Origin: Nocardioidaceae bacterium
Lineage (GTDB): Bacteria > Actinomycetota > Actinomycetes > Propionibacteriales > Nocardioidaceae
NCBI GenBank assembly: GCA_025966335.1
Contig: JAICRS010000091.1
Coordinates: forward strand, 1-11,114
Length of the DNA stretch: 11,114 nucleotides
Reading direction: 5' to 3'
A program made the position numbers and the translations under genes. The notes beneath the pieces were generated by a model. The model had not been told where the DNA came from. It searched no databases and saw only the letters and a program-made list of their open reading frames with translations. Shown piece by piece: positions 1-5,960 of this stretch (positions are counted from its first letter, which is position 1; every line of letters begins with the position of its first letter).

Positions 1-822
1 GCCCACCGAGGACCGCGAGACGAACGCCAGCTGGATCGCCGGCCACGCACCGGAGAAGTACTTCGCCGGGGACAGGCCGTGGAAGCGAGCGATCAGCGGG
101 TAGACCACGAAGAGCACGATGGCGCAGCCGAGGTAGACATCGAAGGTGAAGGTGGCCAGCGGCGCGACGAGCTCCCAGCCGTAGGTGGCGACCGCGCGGC
201 CGATCAGGCCGAGGGTGCCGATCGGCGCGAGCAGGATGATCCACCACAGCACCTGCTGGATCACCGCCAGGGCGGACCGCATGAACCCCACGAACGGCTC
301 GGCCTTCTCGCCTGCCTTCAAAGCAGCGGCGCCGATGGCGAGCGCCACCACGACGATCTGCAGCACGTTGAAGGACAGGGCCCCGTCCTCTGCGGAGAGT
401 CCGAGGAAGTTCTGCGGAACGAGTCCGGTGAGGAAGTCGAGCCACGAGCCGGTGCCGCCGTCGTACGCCGCCCCCTCCGTGCTGACCTCGGCGGAGAGGC
501 CGGGGTTGGTCAGCAGGCCGAGGCCGATGCCGATCGTCACGGCGATCAACGAGGTGATCATGAACCAGACGAGGGTCTGCGTCGCCAGCCGTGCGGCGTT
601 GGCGACCTGTCGCAGGTTCGCGATGCTGACCACGATGGCGGTGAACACCAGCGGTGGAACAGCTGCCTTGAGCAGTCCGACGAACACGCCGCCGAGCGTC
701 TCGAGGCCGGTGCCCAGCCAGGCGACGTCATACGTCCGGGCAATCAGCCCGAGGGTGACACCGAGCACGAGGCCGGCGACGATCTGGACCCAGAACGGGG
801 TTCTGCGCACTGCAGCGAGCAT
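1..822 (-). CDS. Dicarboxylate/amino acid:cation symporter (DAACS family), 3'-truncated by window edge
   Basis: The frame is open from an ATG at 822 to base 1, giving 274 codons of what is normally a protein of about 400-450 residues. It encodes a multi-pass inner-membrane secondary transporter that takes up C4-dicarboxylates or acidic amino acids with Na+ or H+. Hydrophobic helices alternate with short loops. The family signature KAAVPPLVFTAIVVSI lies near residues 52-67, and the visible part ends in AFVSRSSVG (266-274), which matches the serine-rich tip of re-entrant hairpin 1 (SSSxTLP in GltPh and EAATs). The C-terminal substrate-binding half (hairpin 2, NMDGT region) is outside the window, so substrate cannot be read. 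It lies 106 bp downstream of the esterase on the same strand. That gap holds small dyads, so it may have its own promoter. Family confidence is high. Confidence 0.9.
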   Translation of the reverse strand, partial: MLAAVRRTPFWVQIVAGLVLGVTLGLIARTYDVAWLGTGLETLGGVFVGLLKAAVPPLVFTAIVVSIANLRQVANAARLATQTLVWFMITSLIAVTIGIGLGLLTNPGLSAEVSTEGAAYDGGTGSWLDFLTGLVPQNFLGLSAEDGALSFNVLQIVVVALAIGAAALKAGEKAEPFVGFMRSALAVIQQVLWWIILLAPIGTLGLIGRAVATYGWELVAPLATFTFDVYLGCAIVLFVVYPLIARFHGLSPAKYFSGAWPAIQLAFVSRSSVG

Positions 823-867
823 GTCAGAGAGGCCTTTCAGCGGGAGAGGTCACTTGAAGGAACAAGC

Positions 868-914
868 GTGTCCACCGGAGACATTTCCTATCGAGGCGTG
901 ATCCGCGCCACGCC
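868..914. promoter_or_regulatory. Two small inverted repeats in the symporter leader
   Basis: The 106-bp gap between the hydrolase stop (929) and the symporter start (822) holds a perfect 6-bp inverted repeat, GGCGTG (895-900) and CACGCC (909-914), with an 8-base loop. It also holds an imperfect one, GTGTCC-ACC-GGAGAC (868-882, 5 of 6 pairs). There is no T-run, so an intrinsic terminator is unlikely. They could be operator sites for the symporter. No convincing -35/-10 pair was found. Confidence 0.25.
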
Positions 915-928
915 GACCGGGCAACGCC

Positions 929-1804
929 TCAGCTGCGGGCGAACGTCCGCTCGACATGCCGGACGATGGCGTCCCGGGCGCCGCGGCCCTCCGGGGTCGG
1001 CAGCAGCGGGTAGACGTGCGGCGACCCCACGTCCTCGTGCAGGGTGACGGACCCCGAGGACTTGGCTCTGTCGCGCAGGAGGCGGCTGTCCGGCAGGCAG
1101 ATGTCTCGGGTGCCGACGAAGATCTCGGTCGGCGGCAGCTTCGTCAGGTCACCGAAGAGCGGGCTCACCGCCGGGTCCTGGAGGCCGTGCTCACCGGCCC
1201 ACTGCACGGCGATGGGCCGCAGACCGGCACGGGAGAGCCAGGGATCGTGAGGTTCCACGGCGTCGATCTGTGGGTTGCTGATCGAGAGATCCAGCCAGGG
1301 AGCGATCAACCCCACGATGCTTCGGTCGCCGGTGTGGGCCTGCGCGAGCAGGAGCGCGAGGTTCCCGCCGGCAGAGTCACCGAGAACATGCACCGCGCGG
1401 TCGTCGCGGAGCCGGTCGTGAACCGCTTCGAGGAACGCCCGCGCGTCATCGGCTCCATGGGCAGGCGCGAGGCCGTACTGCGGGACCCACACCTCATGAC
1501 CGGTGGCGTCGGCCAGGAAGGAGACCAGATCCCAGTGCTGCTTGGCGATGCCGTTGACGAATGCCCCGCCGTGCAGATAGACGAGTACGCCGGCCATGGT
1601 GGATCGGTTCGCCGACGGCCGGACCTTGCTGATCTCGAAGCCCGCCACCTGCTCGGTGAACAGCCGACCTTCGAGCGTGCGGGGCGGAGCGGCCGGAGGA
1701 ATGCCGTTCGCCAACGCCTGGAGCCCACGCTCGGTCGTGCTGTACCTGGCCTTGCGCGTAGCCCGCAGATAGAGGCACACCGCCCGCGTCTGCCAACTCG
1801 CCAT
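929..1804 (-). CDS. Alpha/beta-hydrolase, hormone-sensitive-lipase-type esterase
   Basis: This is a 291-residue esterase/lipase-like hydrolase with no signal peptide, so probably cytoplasmic. The HSL (family IV) pattern is complete: oxyanion-hole HGGAF at 78-82 (in place of the commoner HGGGF), nucleophile elbow GDSAGG with Ser144, acid Asp234 in VGTRD, and base His263 in SPHVYPL. A YGLAPAH segment (110-116) corresponds to the family's YRLAPE motif. Likely substrates are short- to medium-chain carboxyl esters; the natural substrate is unknown. The ATG at 1804 is supported by GGAGG (complement of 1813-1817) eight bases upstream. It is divergent from the sensor kinase, with only 44 bp between start codons, so the two may share control. 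A long ORF lies on the opposite strand but has no recognisable motifs. Confidence 0.9.
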   Translation of the reverse strand: MASWQTRAVCLYLRATRKARYSTTERGLQALANGIPPAAPPRTLEGRLFTEQVAGFEISKVRPSANRSTMAGVLVYLHGGAFVNGIAKQHWDLVSFLADATGHEVWVPQYGLAPAHGADDARAFLEAVHDRLRDDRAVHVLGDSAGGNLALLLAQAHTGDRSIVGLIAPWLDLSISNPQIDAVEPHDPWLSRAGLRPIAVQWAGEHGLQDPAVSPLFGDLTKLPPTEIFVGTRDICLPDSRLLRDRAKSSGSVTLHEDVGSPHVYPLLPTPEGRGARDAIVRHVERTFARS

Positions 1805-1828
1805 GCTGATTGCCTCCGAGGGGTCTCG

Positions 1829-1848
1829 ACTTTGGTCGGTACCGAAGT
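1829..1848. promoter_or_regulatory. Operator-like dyad between esterase and sensor kinase
   Basis: The sequence reads ACTTTGGT-CGGT-ACCGAAGT: two 8-base arms with 7 of 8 pairs matching around a 4-base centre that includes the palindrome CGGTACCG. It fills the space just before the kinase ATG (1849) and lies 25 bases from the divergent esterase start. Its position suits an operator acting on both genes, possibly for the regulator encoded at 3063. This is inference. Confidence 0.4.
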
Positions 1849-3066
1849 ATGACGACCGCTCCTACGCTCGGGGAGATGACGAACGCCACGACGGAGATTC
1901 AATCGCCCGGTCCGGCCTGCCCGGAGCTCCGCCCACCCGCGCCGGTGACCGTCGGTTACCTGATGGCCGTGCTGCTCGTCCTCGAGGTGGCCACGCTGGT
2001 CGCGGAGCTGCAAGCCGAGCCGGCAGCGTCCGCGATGCTTGTCGTCGTCGACGTGCCGGCCGGGTTGGTCGGGGTTGCGCTCCTCCCGGTGCTGTTCCGG
2101 CGGCCGGTGCCGACTGCCCTGGTGCTCGCTGCTCTGGCGGCCGTCTCACCCGTGGCCACACCGGCGGCCACCCTGGGCACGCTGTACGTCGCTCGGACGA
2201 ACCCGCTCCGGACGGCGATCTGGATCGCTGGAGCGGGGGTTGTCATGCACACCCTTCGCGCGTTGTGGCGTTCGATGCCCGACCTGGCGCTGGGCTGGTG
2301 GGTGGTGCTCGTCGTCGTCGCCCATGCCGCACTGCTCGGCTGGGGGGCGCACGCGCAGGCCAGACAGCAGCTGCTCAGCTCGCTGCGCGAACGGGCCGCG
2401 CGCGCAGAGGCGGACCGGGACCGGATGGTGCGTGAGGCTCGCGCCGAGGAGCGCACCCGGATCGCGCGGGAGATGCACGACGTGCTCGCCCACCGGCTCT
2501 CCCTGCTCGCCACCTACGCGGGTGCGCTGGAGTTCCGTCCCGACGCCCCGCCGGAGCAGCTTTCCCGTGCCGCCGGCGTGGTCCGGAACGGCGTGCACCA
2601 GGCCCTCGACGAGGTGCGGGAGGTCGTCGAGGTGCTGCGCTACGAGGCGCCGGGCTCCGTCGGGTTCACCGCCCGGCCGCAACCCGACCTCGACGACCTT
2701 GCCGAGCTGGTGGCGCAGGCCCGCGATGCCGGGTCCCCGGTCGACCTCGTCGACGACGTCGAGCGTCCGGTCGCGGACACGACCGCGCGAACGGCGTACC
2801 GGATCGTCCAGGAGGCGCTGACCAACGCGCGCAAGCACGCTGCCGGCTGCCCGGTCCTGGTCCGGCTCAGCGGTGTCGGGCAGGAGGGGCTGGTGGTCGA
2901 GGTGACCAACCCGCTGCCCGGGCCGACGGCCTCGACCGGGATCCCGGGATCCTCCACCGGTCTCGTCGGCCTGGCCGAGCGGGTGCGGATCGTCGGCGGG
3001 CGCTTCGAGCACGAGCGCACGGCGGGTGAGTTCCGGGTGCGAGCTTGGCTACCGTGGCAGCCGTGA
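1849..3066 (+). CDS. Sensor histidine kinase, NarL/DesK type (HisKA_3 + HATPase)
   Basis: With the ATG at 1849 the product has 405 residues. It is the membrane sensor of a two-component pair: it autophosphorylates on histidine and passes phosphate to the regulator encoded next. Residues about 34-165 form four to five hydrophobic helices with no sizeable extracellular domain, suggesting that it senses within or at the membrane. A coiled linker (about 170-203) leads to the HisKA_3 box REMHDVLAHRLS with phospho-acceptor His210. The ATP-binding N-box is QEALTNARKH with Asn326, and the G-box region STGLVGLAERV lies at 369-379. No good Shine-Dalgarno precedes 1849; the dyad at 1829-1848 occupies that space, so the mRNA may be leaderless. 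ATG 1876 has GGGGAG directly abutting it, which is too close. A TTG at 1810 is less likely. The signal is unknown. Confidence 0.92.
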   Translation: MTTAPTLGEMTNATTEIQSPGPACPELRPPAPVTVGYLMAVLLVLEVATLVAELQAEPAASAMLVVVDVPAGLVGVALLPVLFRRPVPTALVLAALAAVSPVATPAATLGTLYVARTNPLRTAIWIAGAGVVMHTLRALWRSMPDLALGWWVVLVVVAHAALLGWGAHAQARQQLLSSLRERAARAEADRDRMVREARAEERTRIAREMHDVLAHRLSLLATYAGALEFRPDAPPEQLSRAAGVVRNGVHQALDEVREVVEVLRYEAPGSVGFTARPQPDLDDLAELVAQARDAGSPVDLVDDVERPVADTTARTAYRIVQEALTNARKHAAGCPVLVRLSGVGQEGLVVEVTNPLPGPTASTGIPGSSTGLVGLAERVRIVGGRFEHERTAGEFRVRAWLPWQP

Positions 3067-3716
3067 GTACGTCGGTGCGGGTGCTGATCGTCGACGACGA
3101 CCCCCTCGTGCGGGCCGGGCTGACGATGATGCTCGACGGTGCGCAGGGCATCGCCGTGGCCGGGGAGGCCGCCGACGGTGACGAAGTACCCGCCGCACTG
3201 GATCGGCACGGAGTCGACGTCGTGCTGATGGACCTGCGGATGCCGCGGGTGGACGGCGTGCGGGCGACCGCTCGGGTCCGCGCCCGTCCCGGCGCGCCCG
3301 AGGTCATCGTGCTGACCACGTTCGACTCCGATGAGGAGATCCTCGCCGCCCTGCACAGCGGCGCCAGCGGGTTCCTGCTCAAGGACACCCCGCCGCAGCA
3401 GATCATCGACGCGGTCCTCCGCGTTGCGGCCGGGGAGTCCATCCTGTCCCCGTCCGTGACCCGGCGGCTGATCGACCACGCAGTGGGTCACGCCCGGACC
3501 GCCCAGGACGCTCGGGAGACGCTCAAGAGACTGAGCGAGCGGGAGCGAGAGGTGGTCCGTGCGATCGGGCAGGGCCGGACGAACGCCGAGATCGCCGACG
3601 AGATGTACCTCAGCGTCGCGACCGTCAAGGCACACGTCACCCAGATCCTGGTCAAGCTCGGTGCGACCAACCGCACCCAGGTGGCGCTGCTCGCCCACGA
3701 CGCTCGGCTCGCCTGA
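3063..3716 (+). CDS. Response regulator, NarL/FixJ family (REC + LuxR HTH)
   Basis: This is a 217-residue transcription factor, the partner of the preceding kinase. The receiver domain spans about 5-120, with acidic pocket Asp11-Asp13, phospho-acceptor Asp57 in VLMDLRMP, the switch Thr at 85 or 86, and Lys107 in FLLKD. The LuxR-type helix-turn-helix spans about 154-213 (LSEREREVVRAIGQG, then NAEIADEMYLSVATVKAHV). The GTG at 3063 overlaps the kinase stop TGA (3064-3066) as GTGA, so the two are translationally coupled. Starts at 3045 (TTG) or 3054 (GTG) would only add a few residues inside the kinase tail. Phosphorylation should drive dimerisation on dyad DNA sites. The dyads at 1829-1848 and 3737-3763 are candidates. 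Confidence 0.94.
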   Translation: MSTSVRVLIVDDDPLVRAGLTMMLDGAQGIAVAGEAADGDEVPAALDRHGVDVVLMDLRMPRVDGVRATARVRARPGAPEVIVLTTFDSDEEILAALHSGASGFLLKDTPPQQIIDAVLRVAAGESILSPSVTRRLIDHAVGHARTAQDARETLKRLSEREREVVRAIGQGRTNAEIADEMYLSVATVKAHVTQILVKLGATNRTQVALLAHDARLA

Positions 3717-3736
3717 GCCGCGAGGCGGCGACCCGA

Positions 3737-3763
3737 CCAAGGTCGATCCGGTTGCGACCTTGG
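3737..3763. promoter_or_regulatory. Perfect 9-bp inverted repeat after the response regulator
   Basis: CCAAGGTCG (3737-3745) and CGACCTTGG (3755-3763) are exact reverse complements separated by 9 bases, 20 bp after the regulator stop. There is no T-run, so it is either a Rho-independent-like stem of the T-poor actinobacterial kind or a DNA-binding site. Its left part, CCGACCAAGGT (3734-3744), matches the reverse complement of 1829-1839 (CCGACCAAAGT) at 10 of 11 bases. That favours a shared regulator-binding motif. Confidence 0.4.
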
Positions 3764-3815
3764 CCCGGTCGACCGTAGACCCCCGGCCGATGCCGCGCCG
3801 GGTCGTTCGCGGCGA

Positions 3816-3837
3816 CGGTTGTCGGGTCAGTCAACCG
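3816..3837. promoter_or_regulatory. Inverted repeat upstream of the DUF6069 gene
   Basis: CGGTTG (3816-3821) and CAACCG (3832-3837) form a perfect 6-bp inverted repeat with a 10-base loop, ending 19 bases before the GGAGG ribosome-binding site (3857-3861) of the next gene. It could be an operator or a leader hairpin. The rest of the 150-bp gap after the regulator, apart from the repeat at 3737-3763, shows nothing else recognised. Confidence 0.2.
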
Positions 3838-3866
3838 AACACCAGACGGCCCCTCCGGAGGTAGCC

Positions 3867-4298
3867 ATGACCACGACCCGCACCACTCCTCACCTGGACC
3901 CGCAAGCAGAGCGAGCCGCGCGGCGACGCAGCCGGGCCATCACCGTGCTGGCCGCGATGCTCGCCGCCCTGCTGGGCTGGGTCGTGCTCGACCCGCTGGC
4001 CGGGGTCGAGCTGACCGCCCGCACCGGAGCCGAGGGCGCCGTCCAGGCGGTCGGCCCGGCCGCGGCCATGGTTGCCGCCCTCCTTGCCGGAGTGGCCGGC
4101 TGGGCGCTGCTCGCGCTGCTGGAGCGTCGGCTCGCCAACGCTCGCACGATCTGGACCGTCACCGCCGTGCTCGTCCTGCTCGCGTCCCTGCTCGGGACGT
4201 CGGCCGCGACCGACGCCGCCGCAGCGGCTGGTCTGGCGTCGCTGCACGTTCTGGTCGGCGCCGTGCTCATCGTGGGCCTGCGCCAGCGGCGCCGGTGA
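3867..4298 (+). CDS. Four-helix membrane protein, DUF6069 family
   Basis: A 143-residue integral membrane protein of unknown function. A basic, Thr-rich N-terminus (1-23) precedes four hydrophobic helices at about 24-42, 63-83, 94-110 and 120-138, and it ends in RQRRR. Features remembered from DUF6069 proteins of actinomycetes are all present: a DPLAGVEL-like loop after helix 1, a VGPA start to helix 2, WALLALLER closing helix 2, ARTIWT opening helix 3, and a small-residue-rich helix 4. The ATG at 3867 has a strong GGAGG five bases upstream; an in-frame ATG at 3819 lacks this. It follows the two-component pair by 150 bp on the same strand and could be its target, but this is only positional. 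It converges with the next gene, three bases separating the two stop codons. Confidence 0.85.
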   Translation: MTTTRTTPHLDPQAERAARRRSRAITVLAAMLAALLGWVVLDPLAGVELTARTGAEGAVQAVGPAAAMVAALLAGVAGWALLALLERRLANARTIWTVTAVLVLLASLLGTSAATDAAAAAGLASLHVLVGAVLIVGLRQRRR

Positions 4299-4301
4299 CT
4301 G

Positions 4302-4613
4302 CTACAGGAGCCGCTTGCTCTGCCGACGTGCTGCCTTGCGGCCCTTCTTGACCACGTCGTCCGCGGCGGGAAGCTTCCGCCTGGTCTTGCGGCCCTTCTT
4401 CCGCGCCGACTTGCCGAGCTCCTCGACCGGGTGTGACATCGACCGCGGCAGCAGCAGCTGGACGGCCTTCGTGAACATCCGCCGCGACAGCATCAGCAGC
4501 GGGATGCCGAGGGGGAGCAGGACCACCGTCACGCAGAGGATGACCGCGACCAGTCCCAGCAGCGACGCCAGGATCCACAGCAACGCACCCAGGAGCCCGC
4601 GAAGCAGTCGCAC
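4302..4613 (-). CDS. Small membrane protein with highly basic C-terminal tail
   Basis: A 103-residue protein of unknown function. The first 45 residues are strongly hydrophobic, one long or two short helices ending in LSRRM. A linker (SMSHPVEEL) leads to a Lys/Arg-rich tail from about residue 68 (ARKKGRKTRRK, VKKGRKAARRQSKR), which should face the cytoplasm and could touch nucleic acid, acidic protein or lipid headgroups. The ribosome-binding site decides the start: AGGAGG (complement of 4622-4627) lies eight bases before GTG 4613, whereas the longer GTG start at 4622 would fall within that site. The pucR stop lies 20 bp upstream on the same strand, so the two are probably co-transcribed. Similar short membrane proteins occur in other actinomycetes. 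Confidence 0.75.
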   Translation of the reverse strand: MRLLRGLLGALLWILASLLGLVAVILCVTVVLLPLGIPLLMLSRRMFTKAVQLLLPRSMSHPVEELGKSARKKGRKTRRKLPAADDVVKKGRKAARRQSKRLL

Positions 4614-4633
4614 CGGTCTCACCTCCTGACCTG

Positions 4634-5869
4634 TCAGTCTGCCAGCCTTTCGGGTCGCTGACGATCGGCGAGGGCGAGGGTCAGCTCGAGCACCGTCTGC
4701 GGGTCGTTCAGCCGCTCGCCGTACAGCTCGCGCAGCTGCCCCATCCGGTAGCGGACCGTCTGCGCGTGCACGAAGAGGTCCGCGGCGACGTCGTCGCGAC
4801 GGCCGTGGTGCAGGAGCCAGGAGCGGAGCGTCTCGGCCAGGCGCTCAGCGGTCGCCGGACGCAGGGCGGATAGCGGCTCCAGGACACGCTCGCGCAGGTC
4901 GTCCAGCGCCTCCCGGTCGGCGCCCAGCAGCAGCTCGGCCAGGTGCTCCTCGGTGTCGACCGGGCCGGCGTCGGCGTCTCGGCCCAGCTCCATCGTGAAG
5001 GCCCGCACCACCCGCCGGTACGACGACGCCACCTGTGTCCACGGCCGTGCCGGACCCATCACCGCGGGGCGACCGTGGAGCACGCGCGTCAGCTGCCGGC
5101 GGCCCGCGCCGTGCACGTCCGGGACCAGCAGCACGGCCGTCTCCTCCGACGACTCGAGGCCGGGCAGGTCCTCGGTCGACTGCAGGGCCCGTGGGTCGAG
5201 CAGCGAGACGACCGCGCGCAGCTGCGGCGTGGGCAGCAGGACCGGAGTCAGCGTGCGCGGGGGCGTCCAGTCCGCCCGTTCCGCGGACGCGAGGAGAGTG
5301 GCCTCGACCTCGCCGGACAACAGTGCGCGCAGCAGTCGCTCCAGGTAGCGCTCACGGACCCGGCCCGTGGTTGCGAGCTCGTCGGCATGGCCGGCCACGC
5401 TCGCCGCAGACAGCTCGTCGATGTAGGCGAACACCAGCTCGGCGAAGTTCGCGAGCGTGGTGGGGGAGACGCCCGTGTCGACGGCTGTCGAGGACAGCTC
5501 GCGCCAGGAGACTCGCGCACCGACCCGGTATGCCGCCAGCAACGCATCCATGCTCCGCCCGCTCCGGGCCTCTCCGCGGCCCAGGGCGTAGGCGGCGCCC
5601 AGGGCCGGCTCGAGCGGGGTGCTGGGGTCTGAGCCCCTCGCGTGCTCGGCCAGTCGCAGGAACCCGCCGAGCGCCATCTGGACCGCGTTCTCGATGTTCT
5701 CGCCCATCTCTCCGGTGAGCGCGCCCGCATAGCCCGGAACTTCGACGGTGACCGCGGCCACGGTCTGCTCGGCGACCTGCGGCAGCCGTGCGCGCAGCGT
5801 CTCCACGATCCGGGGGTCCAGCTCGAGGCCCGCCGCGCCCGACCCCGGCCGAGCCGGTGTGTCTGCCAT
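4634..5869 (-). CDS. PucR/CdaR-type transcriptional regulator
   Basis: A 411-residue regulator. The N-terminal half (about 18-165) is all-helical and resembles the RsbRD-like N-terminal domain common in actinobacterial PucR proteins. A variable central region follows (about 205-300). The C-terminal PucR helix-turn-helix (about 343-400) shows LAETLRSWLLHHGRRDDVA and then HAQTVRYRMGQLRELYG. Start ATG 5869 is chosen because GAAGGGA (complement of 5878-5884) is correctly spaced upstream; a TTG start at 5890 would leave no such site. It diverges from the reductase-desaturase operon across 87 bp containing two perfect dyads, and is the obvious candidate regulator of that operon and of itself. The ligand is unknown; an acyl or membrane-state signal would suit the neighbours, which is inference. 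Confidence 0.92.
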   Translation of the reverse strand: MADTPARPGSGAAGLELDPRIVETLRARLPQVAEQTVAAVTVEVPGYAGALTGEMGENIENAVQMALGGFLRLAEHARGSDPSTPLEPALGAAYALGRGEARSGRSMDALLAAYRVGARVSWRELSSTAVDTGVSPTTLANFAELVFAYIDELSAASVAGHADELATTGRVRERYLERLLRALLSGEVEATLLASAERADWTPPRTLTPVLLPTPQLRAVVSLLDPRALQSTEDLPGLESSEETAVLLVPDVHGAGRRQLTRVLHGRPAVMGPARPWTQVASSYRRVVRAFTMELGRDADAGPVDTEEHLAELLLGADREALDDLRERVLEPLSALRPATAERLAETLRSWLLHHGRRDDVAADLFVHAQTVRYRMGQLRELYGERLNDPQTVLELTLALADRQRPERLAD

Positions 5870-5873
5870 TGTG

Positions 5874-5890
5874 TTGTTCCCTTCGAACAA
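5874..5890. promoter_or_regulatory. Perfect dyad over the pucR ribosome-binding site
   Basis: TTGTTC-CCTTC-GAACAA: 6-bp arms match exactly around a 5-base centre. On the minus strand the centre and flanking bases are the pucR Shine-Dalgarno GAAGGGA. A protein bound here would block pucR expression, and as RNA the stem would hold the Shine-Dalgarno in its loop and stem base. It is a candidate autoregulatory operator for the PucR protein. Confidence 0.4.
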
Positions 5891-5943
5891 AGAAGCGTGC
5901 TGGATTCACGTCGTACGGACAGGACTTTATCCCTTTGAGCGGG

Positions 5944-5960
5944 TCATGCTGGGAGCATGA
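5944..5960 (+). promoter_or_regulatory. Start-codon hairpin/dyad of the reductase gene
   Basis: TCATGCT-GGG-AGCATGA is a perfect 7-bp inverted repeat with a 3-base loop. Its right arm contains the reductase start ATG (5957-5959), and GGGAG in loop and stem is the only Shine-Dalgarno-like sequence. A four-codon ORF (ATG 5946, stop 5958-5960) also overlaps the start as ATGA. It may mask translation initiation or be a DNA operator. Confidence 0.45.

Noticed and set aside
79..1852. Long plus-strand ORFs (322, 238 and 298 codons) opposite the symporter and esterase
   Set aside because: They have low-complexity charged compositions with no motifs, and the minus strand carries two clear enzyme families. 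They are high-GC antisense shadows.
3737..3763. Standard Rho-independent terminator for the two-component operon
   Set aside because: The stem is good but no T-run follows, and part of it recurs upstream of the kinase, so it is kept as a possible binding site instead.
5905..5932. SigA promoter TTCACG ... TTTATC for the reductase operon
   Set aside because: The hexamers are poor and the spacer of about 15-16 bases is too short; not strong enough to annotate.
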